Below are positions 8,465 through 15,560 of a stretch of DNA of 64,000 nucleotides, piece after piece; positions within the stretch are counted from its first letter, which is position 1; each line of letters opens with the position of its first letter. Both the position numbers and the translations under genes were made by a program. A model generated the notes under the pieces. It made no database searches, was not told the DNA's origin, and was given only the letters and a program-made list of their open reading frames with translations. This stretch comes from Goodfellowiella coeruleoviolacea (GTDB lineage Bacteria > Actinomycetota > Actinomycetes > Mycobacteriales > Pseudonocardiaceae). Where the stretch lies: the NCBI RefSeq assembly GCF_024171785.1, contig NZ_JAMTCK010000003.1, positions 310,001 through 374,000 of the forward strand, given 5' to 3'.

Positions 8465-9214
8465 TCACCGCGGCGGCTCGGCACGGGACTCCGCCACCGG
8501 GCGGGTCTCCGGGGCGAAGGTCTGCCGCCAGTGCTCGGCCAACTGGGTCAGCGCGTCCACGGCGAACCGGAAGAACCGGGTCGTCGTGTCGAGCCGGGCA
8601 CCAGCGGGAGTGGCGTGCCCGAGGACGTCGGCCCCGTGCTCGGTGGTGGCGGCCCACCGGGTGAGCGATCGGCTGCTGGACAGCCACGCCCGGTACCAGA
8701 CGTCGTCGTCGAGCACGTACCGCTCCCGCCGGCTGCCGGGATCGCGTTCGCGCCGCAGCAGGCCGATCCCCTCGACGTAGCGCACGCCCTTGGAGACCGA
8801 CGCCGGGCTGACCCGCAGCCGCTGGACCAGTTCGGCGGCGGTGAGGCTGCCGGCGTCGCTGGTGAACAGGCAGGTGAGCACCCTGGCCGACATCAGGGGG
8901 AGTCCGGTTTCGACCATCATCGCCACGAACTGCTGCTCGAACTCCCGCACCGCCCCAGCACTGCGCTGGGCCGGGTCAGCGACGGCTGGCCGCTCGTGCG
9001 GCCGGTTGTGCTTGTGCCGGCGCGCCCGCCACGCGGCCGCCTGGTGGGCCCGGTTGGCCCGGTAGGCGTGCGGGCCGCCGTTGCGGGCGATCTCCCGGCT
9101 GATCGTCGACGTCGGCCGGCCCAGGAGCCGGGCGATCTCGGCGTAGCCGAGTCCCTCGGCCAGTCCCGCGGCGATCCGTCGGCGGTCCTCATGGCTCAGG
9201 CGCCGTCCCGGCAT
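8465..9214 (-). CDS. HTH_38 + GbsR/MarR-type fusion regulator
   Basis: A 249-residue protein with two DNA-binding modules. Residues 1-45 (RRLSHEDRRRIAAGLAEGLG, then YAEIARLLGRPTSTISREI) are an IS30-transposase-like HTH_38. Residues about 85-235 are a GbsR/MarR-like winged helix (SLTAAELVQRLRVSPASVSK, then VRYVEGIGLLRRERDPGSRR). GbsR-type proteins act as dimeric repressors. GGGAGG just before the ATG supports the start. Three CGTTGCA copies with 21-bp spacing lie 30-78 bp upstream and are plausible binding sites for one of its domains. Targets may be itself, the divergent P450 operon or the downstream SDR. Confidence 0.85.
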   Translation of the reverse strand: MPGRRLSHEDRRRIAAGLAEGLGYAEIARLLGRPTSTISREIARNGGPHAYRANRAHQAAAWRARRHKHNRPHERPAVADPAQRSAGAVREFEQQFVAMMVETGLPLMSARVLTCLFTSDAGSLTAAELVQRLRVSPASVSKGVRYVEGIGLLRRERDPGSRRERYVLDDDVWYRAWLSSSRSLTRWAATTEHGADVLGHATPAGARLDTTTRFFRFAVDALTQLAEHWRQTFAPETRPVAESRAEPPR

Positions 9215-9243
9215 CCGTCCTCCCCTGGCGTTCCCGCGCCCAG

Positions 9244-9292
9244 CGTTGCAACGGAGTCACCAGTCGTTGCATTCGCCGGCAGGCTCGTTGCA
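9244..9292 (+). promoter_or_regulatory. three-iteron operator array (CGTTGCA, 21-bp period)
   Basis: CGTTGCA occurs at 9244-9250, 9265-9271 and 9286-9292, with start-to-start distance exactly 21 bp (two helical turns), so all copies face the same side of the DNA. The array lies in the divergent region between the HTH_38-GbsR regulator and the P450 operon. The first copy extends to the palindrome CGTTGCAACG. Confidence 0.6.
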
Positions 9293-9448
9293 CCAATTAA
9301 CACCCTATGACCTGCGCGGTTGACGAGACGACCGCGGTCTTCTGTTGCCCGTGGGGAAAACCCGGGAATAGCGTTTTCCGCAGCGTGAACCGGTTGGTTC
9401 CGCTGGGCGCGCCCAGCTCCGCGCCCCACTCTCCGAAAGGGAATCACC

Positions 9449-10654
9449 ATGTCCTCGTCAGGTTCCGTGCTGCCCGCGTTGCCGACCGTGCGCCGGCCCG
9501 GCTGTCCCTTCGACCCGCCCGACGGACTGGCCGAGTTACGCGAGCAGCGCCCGCTCACCCGGATGTCCTACCCGGACGGACACGAGGGCTGGCTGGTGAC
9601 CAGCCACGCGCTGGCCCGCAAGGTGCTGGCCGACCGGCGCTTCAGCGTCCGGCCCGACCTGCGGCACACCCCGATCCCCGTTCCGGGCATGGGCGAGCAG
9701 GCCCGCCAGGTGCCGCCGGGCACGTTGACCGCGATCGACCCGCCCGAGCACACCCGCTACCGCCGGCTGCTCACCGGCGAGTTCACCGTGCGGCGGATGC
9801 GCCTGCTCACCGCCGAGGTGGAGCGGATCACCGCCGAGCACCTGGACGCGATGGACCAGCACGGCCCGGAGATCGACCTGGTGGCGGCGTTCGCCCAGCC
9901 GATCCCGGCGCAGGTGATCTGCGAACTGCTCGGCGTGCCCTACACCGACCGGGACCGCTTCCAGAGCCAGATGCTGGACCTGTTCCACCTGGACAGGACA
10001 GCCGAGCAGCGGCTGGCGTGCTACACGGCCGTGCACGGCTACCTGGGCGAGCTGGTCCAGGCCAAGCGCGCCGAGCCCACCGACGACCTGCTCAGCGGCC
10101 TGACCACCACCGCCCTCACCGACGAGGAGCTGACCAACATCGGCTTCATGCTGCTGGGCGCCGGACTGGACACCACCGCCAACATGATCAGCCTCGGCAT
10201 GTTCGCCCTGCTGCGCAACCCCGAGCAGCTCGCCGCCCTGCGCGCCGACCCGGGCATCGCCGACCACGCGGTCGAGGAACTGCTGCGCTACCTGCCGATC
10301 ATCCCGTTCACCATGCGCGCGGCACTGGAAGACGTCGAGCTGGACGGCCAGCTGGTCAGGGCCGGCGAGACGGTGACCATCTCGCTCCCGGCCGCCAACC
10401 GCGACCCGAGCAAGTACACCGACCCCGACACCCTCGACCTGTTCCGCTCCACCAGCGGGCACCTGGGCTTCGGCCACGGCGTCCACCAGTGCCTCGGCCA
10501 GCAGCTGGCGCGGGTGGAGGTGCAGGTCGCGCTGCCCGCCCTGATCAACCGGTTCCCGACGCTGCGCCTGGCGGTGCCGGCCGACGAGGTGCCGCTGCGC
10601 ACCGACATGGCCATCTACGGCGTGCACCGGCTGCCGGTCACCTGGGACCGGTGA
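9449..10654 (+). CDS. cytochrome P450
   Basis: A 401-residue soluble bacterial class I P450. Visible features: the I-helix oxygen-activation motif AGLDTT (about 238-243), the K-helix ELLR (E-x-x-R, about 276), and the haem loop FGHGVHQCLGQQLAR with axial Cys near 348. It needs ferredoxin and a reductase, which are not encoded nearby. AAAGGGA precedes the ATG. The next gene, an SDR, starts 3 bp after the stop, so the two form an oxidative tailoring pair, as in small actinomycete metabolic clusters. The substrate is unknown. Confidence 0.95.
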   Translation: MSSSGSVLPALPTVRRPGCPFDPPDGLAELREQRPLTRMSYPDGHEGWLVTSHALARKVLADRRFSVRPDLRHTPIPVPGMGEQARQVPPGTLTAIDPPEHTRYRRLLTGEFTVRRMRLLTAEVERITAEHLDAMDQHGPEIDLVAAFAQPIPAQVICELLGVPYTDRDRFQSQMLDLFHLDRTAEQRLACYTAVHGYLGELVQAKRAEPTDDLLSGLTTTALTDEELTNIGFMLLGAGLDTTANMISLGMFALLRNPEQLAALRADPGIADHAVEELLRYLPIIPFTMRAALEDVELDGQLVRAGETVTISLPAANRDPSKYTDPDTLDLFRSTSGHLGFGHGVHQCLGQQLARVEVQVALPALINRFPTLRLAVPADEVPLRTDMAIYGVHRLPVTWDR

Positions 10655-10657
10655 CCC

Positions 10658-11482
10658 GTGGCTGGAAAGGTCTGCCTGGTCACCGGTGCCTCGTCCGGGA
10701 TCGGCCACGCCACCGCACTCGAACTGCTGCGCGCCGGCCACACCGTGTACGGGGCCGCCCGGCGGGTGAACCGGATGGACGCGATCACCTCGGCCGGCGG
10801 TCGAGCCCTGGCGATGGACGTGACCAGCGAGGACGACCTCGAACGCGGCATCCGCACCATCGTCGCCGAGCAGCAGCGGATCGACGTGCTGGTGAACAAC
10901 GCGGGCAGCGGCCTGCACGGCGCCATCGAGGACGTGCCCATGACGCGGGCGCGCGACCAGTTCGAGGTCAACGTCTTCGCGCCGGCCCGCCTGGTGCAGC
11001 TCGTCCTGCCGCACATGCGTCGGCAGCGCTCGGGTGTGATCGTCAACGTGTCCTCGATCGGCGGTGAGATCGCCCTGCCGCTCGGCGCCTGGTACTACGC
11101 GTCCAAGCACGCGCTGGAGGCGTACTCGGACAGCCTCCGCCAGGAGGTCAGGCCGTTCGGCATCGACGTGGTGGTCGTCCAGCCGGGCATCATCAGAACC
11201 GAGTTCGAGAGCGGGACCGCTGACGAACTGCGCGCGATCTCCGGCGCGGGCGCCTACCGGCGGATGGCCGAGGCCATGGCCAACCGCGCCGAGACCGAAC
11301 TGCACGGCAGGGACAAGGCGTCCGACCCCGTGGTGGTCGCGCGGGCCATCCGGCAGGCCGTCGAGTCGACCGCGCCGAGGCCGCGCTACGCCGTCGGCCA
11401 CCTGGCCAGGCTGCTCCTGCTGCTCAACAAGCACCTGCCCGACCGGGCCTTCGACAAGCTGGCGACCCGTTCACTCACCTGA
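10658..11482 (+). CDS. SDR-family oxidoreductase coupled to the P450
   Basis: A 274-residue SDR with TGASSGIG (about 9-16), an Arg-containing NADP-favouring segment YGAARRV, NNAGSG, the Ser strand NVSSIGG and the catalytic YYASK. The C-terminal extension is longer than in classical SDRs and resembles ketoreductase/retinol-dehydrogenase-like members. The GTG start lies 3 bp after the P450 stop. A hydroxylation by the P450 followed by oxidation to a ketone by this enzyme would be a natural sequence, but that is inference. Confidence 0.9.
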   Translation: MAGKVCLVTGASSGIGHATALELLRAGHTVYGAARRVNRMDAITSAGGRALAMDVTSEDDLERGIRTIVAEQQRIDVLVNNAGSGLHGAIEDVPMTRARDQFEVNVFAPARLVQLVLPHMRRQRSGVIVNVSSIGGEIALPLGAWYYASKHALEAYSDSLRQEVRPFGIDVVVVQPGIIRTEFESGTADELRAISGAGAYRRMAEAMANRAETELHGRDKASDPVVVARAIRQAVESTAPRPRYAVGHLARLLLLLNKHLPDRAFDKLATRSLT

Positions 11483-11595
11483 CCGGTCCCAGCCATCCCG
11501 GCCACCGACCGATGAGTTCTCCGGCTGGCGCCCGTCTGTCCTGAGGGGCGTGCCACGCACACCGCTCACCACTGGGCGAGGACAGGAGACGATCG

Positions 11596-12222
11596 GTGAA
11601 GTTGACGGTGACGCAGTTCGTGTCGTTGGACGGGGTGTCGCAGGCACCGGGGGCCCCGGACGAGGACACCAGCGGCGGGTTCACCCGGGGCGGCTGGTTC
11701 GTACCGCACATGGACGAGCGGTTCCTGGAACTGGCGCTGGCCTGGCTCGCCGAGGCGGACGCACTGCTGTTCGGCCGGCGCACCTACGACAACTTCTCGC
11801 GGGACTGGCCGGAGATCGGCGCTGCCAACCCGGCCGATCCGTTCGCCGGCACCATGAACAGCATTCCCAAGTACGTGGCGTCGCACAGCCTGCGCACGGC
11901 CGACCGCTGGCAGCCCACCACCATCCTGTCCGGGGACATCCCGGCGCAGGTGGCCGAGCTGAAGCAGCGGCCGGGCCGGGAGATCCAGATCCACGGCAGC
12001 GCCCGGCTGGCCCAGTCCATGCTGGCGGCGGGCCTGGTCGACACGCTCCGGCTGGTGATCGCGCCCGTGGTCGTGGGCACCGGCCGCCGCCTGTTCCCGG
12101 ACGGCGGCGCGCCGGTCGGGCTGCGCCTCACCAGCGGTGAGACCACACCCCGCGGGCTGGCCATCCACGTCTACGACACAACCGGCCGACCCGAGTACGG
12201 CACGTACCAGTCCGGTACGTGA
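11596..12222 (+). CDS. dihydrofolate-reductase-family (RibD C-terminal-like) protein
   Basis: A 208-residue protein of the RibD_C/YyaP family: N-terminal KLTVTQFVSLDGVSQAP, the central ADALLFGRRTYDNF motif, and IQIHGSARLAQSML with LVIAPVVVGTGRRLF near the C-terminus, the conserved NADPH-binding pattern. Most such actinobacterial proteins are reductases of unknown substrate and not true DHFR. GTG is chosen because AGGAGA lies upstream at suitable spacing. It is separated by 113 bp from the SDR and followed by its own hairpin, so it is probably monocistronic. Confidence 0.9.
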   Translation: MKLTVTQFVSLDGVSQAPGAPDEDTSGGFTRGGWFVPHMDERFLELALAWLAEADALLFGRRTYDNFSRDWPEIGAANPADPFAGTMNSIPKYVASHSLRTADRWQPTTILSGDIPAQVAELKQRPGREIQIHGSARLAQSMLAAGLVDTLRLVIAPVVVGTGRRLFPDGGAPVGLRLTSGETTPRGLAIHVYDTTGRPEYGTYQSGT

Positions 12223-12254
12223 GCCGGGGCCGGCGCGACACCTGAACGCACCCG

Positions 12255-12286
12255 GCGCCCCGACCGCCTTTCGGTGGTCGGGGCGC
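12255..12286 (+). terminator. hairpin terminator after RibD-C protein
   Basis: Perfect 11-bp stem (GCGCCCCGACC at 12255-12265, GGTCGGGGCGC at 12276-12286) with a 10-nt loop, 32 bp after the stop codon. Confidence 0.7.
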
Positions 12287-12402
12287 TCACCGCTGTTCGT
12301 CTTCTTTTCCGATGTCACCCCGCTGGCCCAATCAGCACCCGTCTGTTCTGTTTCCCGATAACCTCGCTGTCGGGCGGGAAACGGTCATTCAGGGGGTACG
12401 GG

Positions 12403-13206
12403 TTGTCGGGGCAACCAGCTACTTTCCAACAAATAGCGGACGTGTGCGAATGCGCGGTCGATCTCACCGTGCGGGTCGAGCAGCTGATCCTCCACGTCAG
12501 CGAGCACACCGACGAGATCGTGTCGATCCTGGTCGTCGTCGGCGAGGGCAGTTCGAACAGCGATTTTGAGTTGGCAATCACCAGATTCGGCCACCTCCGG
12601 TCGCGGATGCCGGACCTGTTGGTCTGCTGCGACCGGGCCAAGCAGCACGTGGCGACCTGGCTGGCCAGGGCACTGGGAATGACCCTCGCGGGCACGCCGG
12701 TCTACCCGCTCCCGGAGGACGTGCCCAGCCCGGCGCCGTTCACCCTCCCGAAGTACCCGCTGCGGGAGTGGGTCGACACGCACCTGTTCACCGGGCATCG
12801 TCGCGGCACGAACCTGTCCGGGCTCCATCATCTGCAGGATGAGACGCTGCCGGAAGGGATGTCTCTCGAAGAGCGAACGCCGAACGACAAGAACGGAGTT
12901 TTCGCGGCGAGGCTGCGGCAGACTCTGTCAGATGGAGAGGTGGCCGAGAAAGCACGATCGACGTTCTTCCCGGCGCACTGGGGGCGCGAAGAAGTGGCGC
13001 ATGCCATTCGCTCCGCGTTTGCTGGCCGTCGTCGCCCCGTGCTGTCGGAGCCGGGTCAGGCTCCCCGCCAGACCATGTGGGAAGGCTACTACCGGGGGGT
13101 ACGAATCCAGGGTTTCGTGCTTCCTGGCAAGGACGCCATGACGGCTGCGTTTGATGATGTGGGAACGGCCTGGCCTGTTTACGAAGTTCAGGAGGAGCGG
13201 CGGTGA
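12403..13206 (+). CDS. EndoU-type nuclease toxin (contact/secreted effector)
   Basis: A 267-residue protein. Residues 1-90 are helical and unassigned. From about 125 the sequence follows bacterial EndoU RNase domains: SGLHHL (catalytic His region), GVFAARL, EKARSTFFPAHWGREEV with a candidate catalytic Lys, then WEGYYRGVRIQGFV and MTAAF near the end, where TAY(P) is usual. EndoU toxins cleave tRNA or other RNA in rival cells. No classic signal peptide is visible, so delivery may use a specialised secretion system. The TTG start at 12403 has AGGGGG 6 bases upstream; upstream in-frame codons lack an RBS. Local GC is lower than in the flanks. The stop overlaps the next gene by 4 bases. Confidence 0.72.
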   Translation: MSGQPATFQQIADVCECAVDLTVRVEQLILHVSEHTDEIVSILVVVGEGSSNSDFELAITRFGHLRSRMPDLLVCCDRAKQHVATWLARALGMTLAGTPVYPLPEDVPSPAPFTLPKYPLREWVDTHLFTGHRRGTNLSGLHHLQDETLPEGMSLEERTPNDKNGVFAARLRQTLSDGEVAEKARSTFFPAHWGREEVAHAIRSAFAGRRRPVLSEPGQAPRQTMWEGYYRGVRIQGFVLPGKDAMTAAFDDVGTAWPVYEVQEERR

Positions 13207-13568
13207 AGGCTCGGATTGGACGTTGGTCGGACGGCAGGCTGACCATAGAGATCGACACGGAAAAGCATTCCGAGGCCCAGGTTCTCCACGACCTTATCAG
13301 GGACACCCAGGCGTGGCCCGAGTTTCTTGCGCAGGGTGCGGAACAGGCACGGCATCCCGAGCAGGTCACCGCGGACAATCGTCCCTTCTACACCGGCAAC
13401 GAGACCGTGGCGCAGGTCACCCCGGACGGTGTTCACATCGAGCACGTCTGGTCCGGGGACAAGGTGCTGCTCAGCCACGCGGACTTCGTCGACTTCGTGG
13501 AGACGTACCTGCGGCTGCTGGAGCTGCGGAAGCAGGAGAGGGGCGGCGTGCGCGGCGAGGTCGAGTGA
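13203..13568 (+). CDS. probable immunity protein for the EndoU toxin
   Basis: A 121-residue acidic cytosolic protein starting with GTG inside the toxin stop codon (GTGA overlap), so it is made together with the toxin. It has alternating strand/helix character (MKARIGRWSDGRLTIEID) and a C-terminal helix rich in Glu/Arg. I know no named family with certainty. The role is inferred from position directly after a nuclease toxin and from size, as in polymorphic toxin systems. Confidence 0.6.
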   Translation: MKARIGRWSDGRLTIEIDTEKHSEAQVLHDLIRDTQAWPEFLAQGAEQARHPEQVTADNRPFYTGNETVAQVTPDGVHIEHVWSGDKVLLSHADFVDFVETYLRLLELRKQERGGVRGEVE

Positions 13569-13604
13569 GTCGGCGCTGCGCTGTTCCCGCGCGGCACGGC
13601 GAAA

Positions 13605-13644
13605 CCCCCTCTCGCTCGTCGGGTGTGCCGGGAGCGGGAGGGGG
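13605..13644. terminator. hairpin between toxin-immunity operon and secreted peptide gene
   Basis: Arms CCCCCTCTCGCTC (13605-13617) and GAGCGGGAGGGGG (13632-13644) pair over 13 positions with one wobble and a 14-nt loop. It lies 36 bp after the immunity stop and between convergent genes, so it may act in both directions. Confidence 0.65.
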
Positions 13645-13723
13645 CCGTGTCACGGTGGGCCAGGCTGTCGGGCAGGTGGGCGGCCTTGGCGACCCGAGCA
13701 GCGCTGTCGGCCCTGGTCTGGTG

Positions 13724-13876
13724 TCAGCAGATCAGACCGGAGCAGTCCGGCGCGGCCTGGGCCAGCACGGTGTGGGTCGGCGCGGCCTGAGCCGGTGCCA
13801 TCACCATGGTGGCGCCACCGAGCATGGCGAGCGCGAGCGCGCCAGCCGCGATGATCTTGTGCAGACTGCGGAACAT
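13724..13876 (-). CDS. small secreted peptide, about 50 residues
   Basis: ATG at 13876 with AAAGGA about 9 bases upstream. The product starts MFRSLHKIIAAGALALAMLG and is a signal peptide to about residue 31 (APAQA/A), leaving a mature peptide of only about 20 residues ending DCSGLIC, with two Cys that could form one disulfide. There is no lipobox. It sits convergent to the toxin-immunity pair. The function is unknown; a signalling or bacteriocin-like peptide are possibilities without direct support. Confidence 0.6.
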   Translation of the reverse strand: MFRSLHKIIAAGALALAMLGGATMVMAPAQAAPTHTVLAQAAPDCSGLIC

Positions 13877-14063
13877 GGGGCGGGTCCTTTCGTATTGGTG
13901 GTGAATCTGCCCCCATCGCGGCACAGCACAGCCGATCCTGACGACGTTTGTCCAGTTTGGACGCAAGGGGCCACTCCGCTGAGGGATGGATCGGACCCGA
14001 TCGAGAGCCGCTGATCAGCCGTGCGGGGGACGTCGGACTGTCCCCGATGTCTAGAATTTCCGA

Positions 14064-14792
14064 ATGCGGAGATCACGGGGGCGGGTGGTGGCGGTGTACG
14101 CCGCCGTGCTCGTCGTGCTGGTCACGGCGGGCGTGTTCCTGGCGGCCCGGCTCGGACAGGGGGCCAGGGCGGTCCGGGTCATGCCGCTGGGCGACTCGAT
14201 CACCGGCACGCCCGGGTGCTGGCGGGCCCTGCTGTGGCAGCGGTTGCAGGACACCGGGCACACCGACGTCGACTTCGTCGGCACGCTGCCCGATCCCGGT
14301 TGCGGTGCCGGCTACGACGGTGACAACGAGGGGCACGGCGGGTTCCGGGTGGTCGCGGTGGCCAACGACAACCTGCTGCCCGGCTGGCTGTCGGCCACCC
14401 ATCCGGACATCGTGCTGATGCACTTCGGCACCAACGACGTGTGGTGGGGCGGGGCCAGCACCGCGCAGATCCTGGACGCCTACACCACGCTGCTCGGCCA
14501 GCTGCGCGCCGACAACCCGCGGATCACCCTGCTGATCGCCCAGATCCTGCCGATCGAGTCGGACAACTGCGCGGACTGCGGGCAGCGGGTCGTGGAACTC
14601 AACGCCGCCATCCCGGGCTGGGCCAGCGCGCACAGCACCGCGGAGTCCCCGATCACCGTGGTGGACCAGTGGACCGGGTTCGATCCGGCCGCGGACACCA
14701 GGGAGGGCGTGCACCCCAACGACCAGGGCGAGCGCAAGATCGCGGAGCGGTGGTACCCGGCGCTGGCCGAGGTGCTGAGCCGGCCCGCGTAG
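14064..14792 (+). CDS. SGNH/GDSL hydrolase, membrane-anchored or secreted
   Basis: A 242-residue protein with an N-terminal hydrophobic segment (residues 8-28: VVAVYAAVLVVLVTAGVFLA) acting as signal anchor. SGNH blocks are clear: block I MPLGDSIT (catalytic Ser), block III FGTNDVW (Asn), block V EGVHPNDQG (Asp-equivalent Glu/His region; the usual DxxH reads EGVH). Such enzymes deacetylate polysaccharides or hydrolyse esters outside the cell. Four Cys (GCWR, GCGAG, NCADCG) could form disulfides. It resembles CE2/CE3-like carbohydrate esterases, though the substrate is unproven. Confidence 0.87.
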   Translation: MRRSRGRVVAVYAAVLVVLVTAGVFLAARLGQGARAVRVMPLGDSITGTPGCWRALLWQRLQDTGHTDVDFVGTLPDPGCGAGYDGDNEGHGGFRVVAVANDNLLPGWLSATHPDIVLMHFGTNDVWWGGASTAQILDAYTTLLGQLRADNPRITLLIAQILPIESDNCADCGQRVVELNAAIPGWASAHSTAESPITVVDQWTGFDPAADTREGVHPNDQGERKIAERWYPALAEVLSRPA

Positions 14793-15386
14793 CCGGGTGG
14801 TCCGGCCGGTACCAGGAAAAGCGCGGACACCTTCTGCGCGCCGAACCCGTCGTCGACGTGCGCCTGCCCGAACTCGTTCACCGGCGGACCGCTCGGCAGC
14901 GCGCTGGACCCGGCCTTCGCCGACAATCCGGCACGGCGTGGACGGGCAGTTTCCTGGTGGGCCTCCCGCTGATCGGCCGGGCCGCGCACCGGCCCCACCG
15001 GTTTCCCGCCGGGAACCAACTGCATGCTCTTCTTTCGCTGGTTCCCGGGTGCGCGCGCACATCTTCGGCCGCATGTCGAAGAATTGGGAAAGAAACAGGT
15101 GTGGCCACGCCGCGAAATCGGTGTGGGCGAATCGTCGTCTGGTTCTCGTCACCGGTGCCTACCTGTTCGTGTGCGCTGATCCGGGCGCCGGTCCGCTGGA
15201 CACGTTCGCGTTCGGGCCGCACCGGCACGTGCCGAGCACCGTGGGGCTGGGCCTGGTCGACCGCGGCCTGCCGGAGTCGGCGACGGCGTCCGCGTGACTT
15301 TCCGCCAGGGCAACAACTCGTTTCCGAACTTTCCGTTGATTAAAACCAGCAGGATTCCTAACGTCGTGGTCGTGACGATTTCCGCG
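14793..15386. other. 594-bp interval without a convincing gene
   Basis: Short coding-like stretches occur (for example a frame ending about 15297 with LVTGAYLFVCADPGAGPLD), but none has both a ribosome binding site and recognisable homology. The stretch around 15300-15370 is AT-richer than average and is probably the promoter region of the MFS operon. Decayed gene remnants are possible. Confidence 0.4.
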
Positions 15387-15560
15387 ATGTCCGAGAACAG
15401 TTCAACGGGTGTGCGTGAGCCGTTGGTCAGAAATGCGATCGAGCAGATTCCGGCCCGGCGGGAAGAAGTCGACGCGGCGGCCAACGGCTACGCGTCGGTG
15501 GCCATCGCCGACGGCCAGGACCTGGAGCTGTCCACCCACCTGGGGCGGCCAGGTGACTGA
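15387..15560 (+). CDS. possible 57-residue leader protein before the MFS gene
   Basis: ATG-initiated frame MSENSSTGVREPLVRNAIEQ, continuing IPARREEVD and ending THLGRPGD. Its stop overlaps the MFS GTG by 8 bases, which suggests translational coupling. There is no good ribosome binding site and no recognised family. It could equally be a non-coding leader. Confidence 0.35.
   Translation: MSENSSTGVREPLVRNAIEQIPARREEVDAAANGYASVAIADGQDLELSTHLGRPGD

Noticed and set aside
12274-12402. Upstream GTG/ATG start for the EndoU toxin
   Set aside because: Would add 43 residues covering the terminator of the previous gene and AT-rich promoter DNA; TTG at 12403 has a well-spaced AGGGGG.
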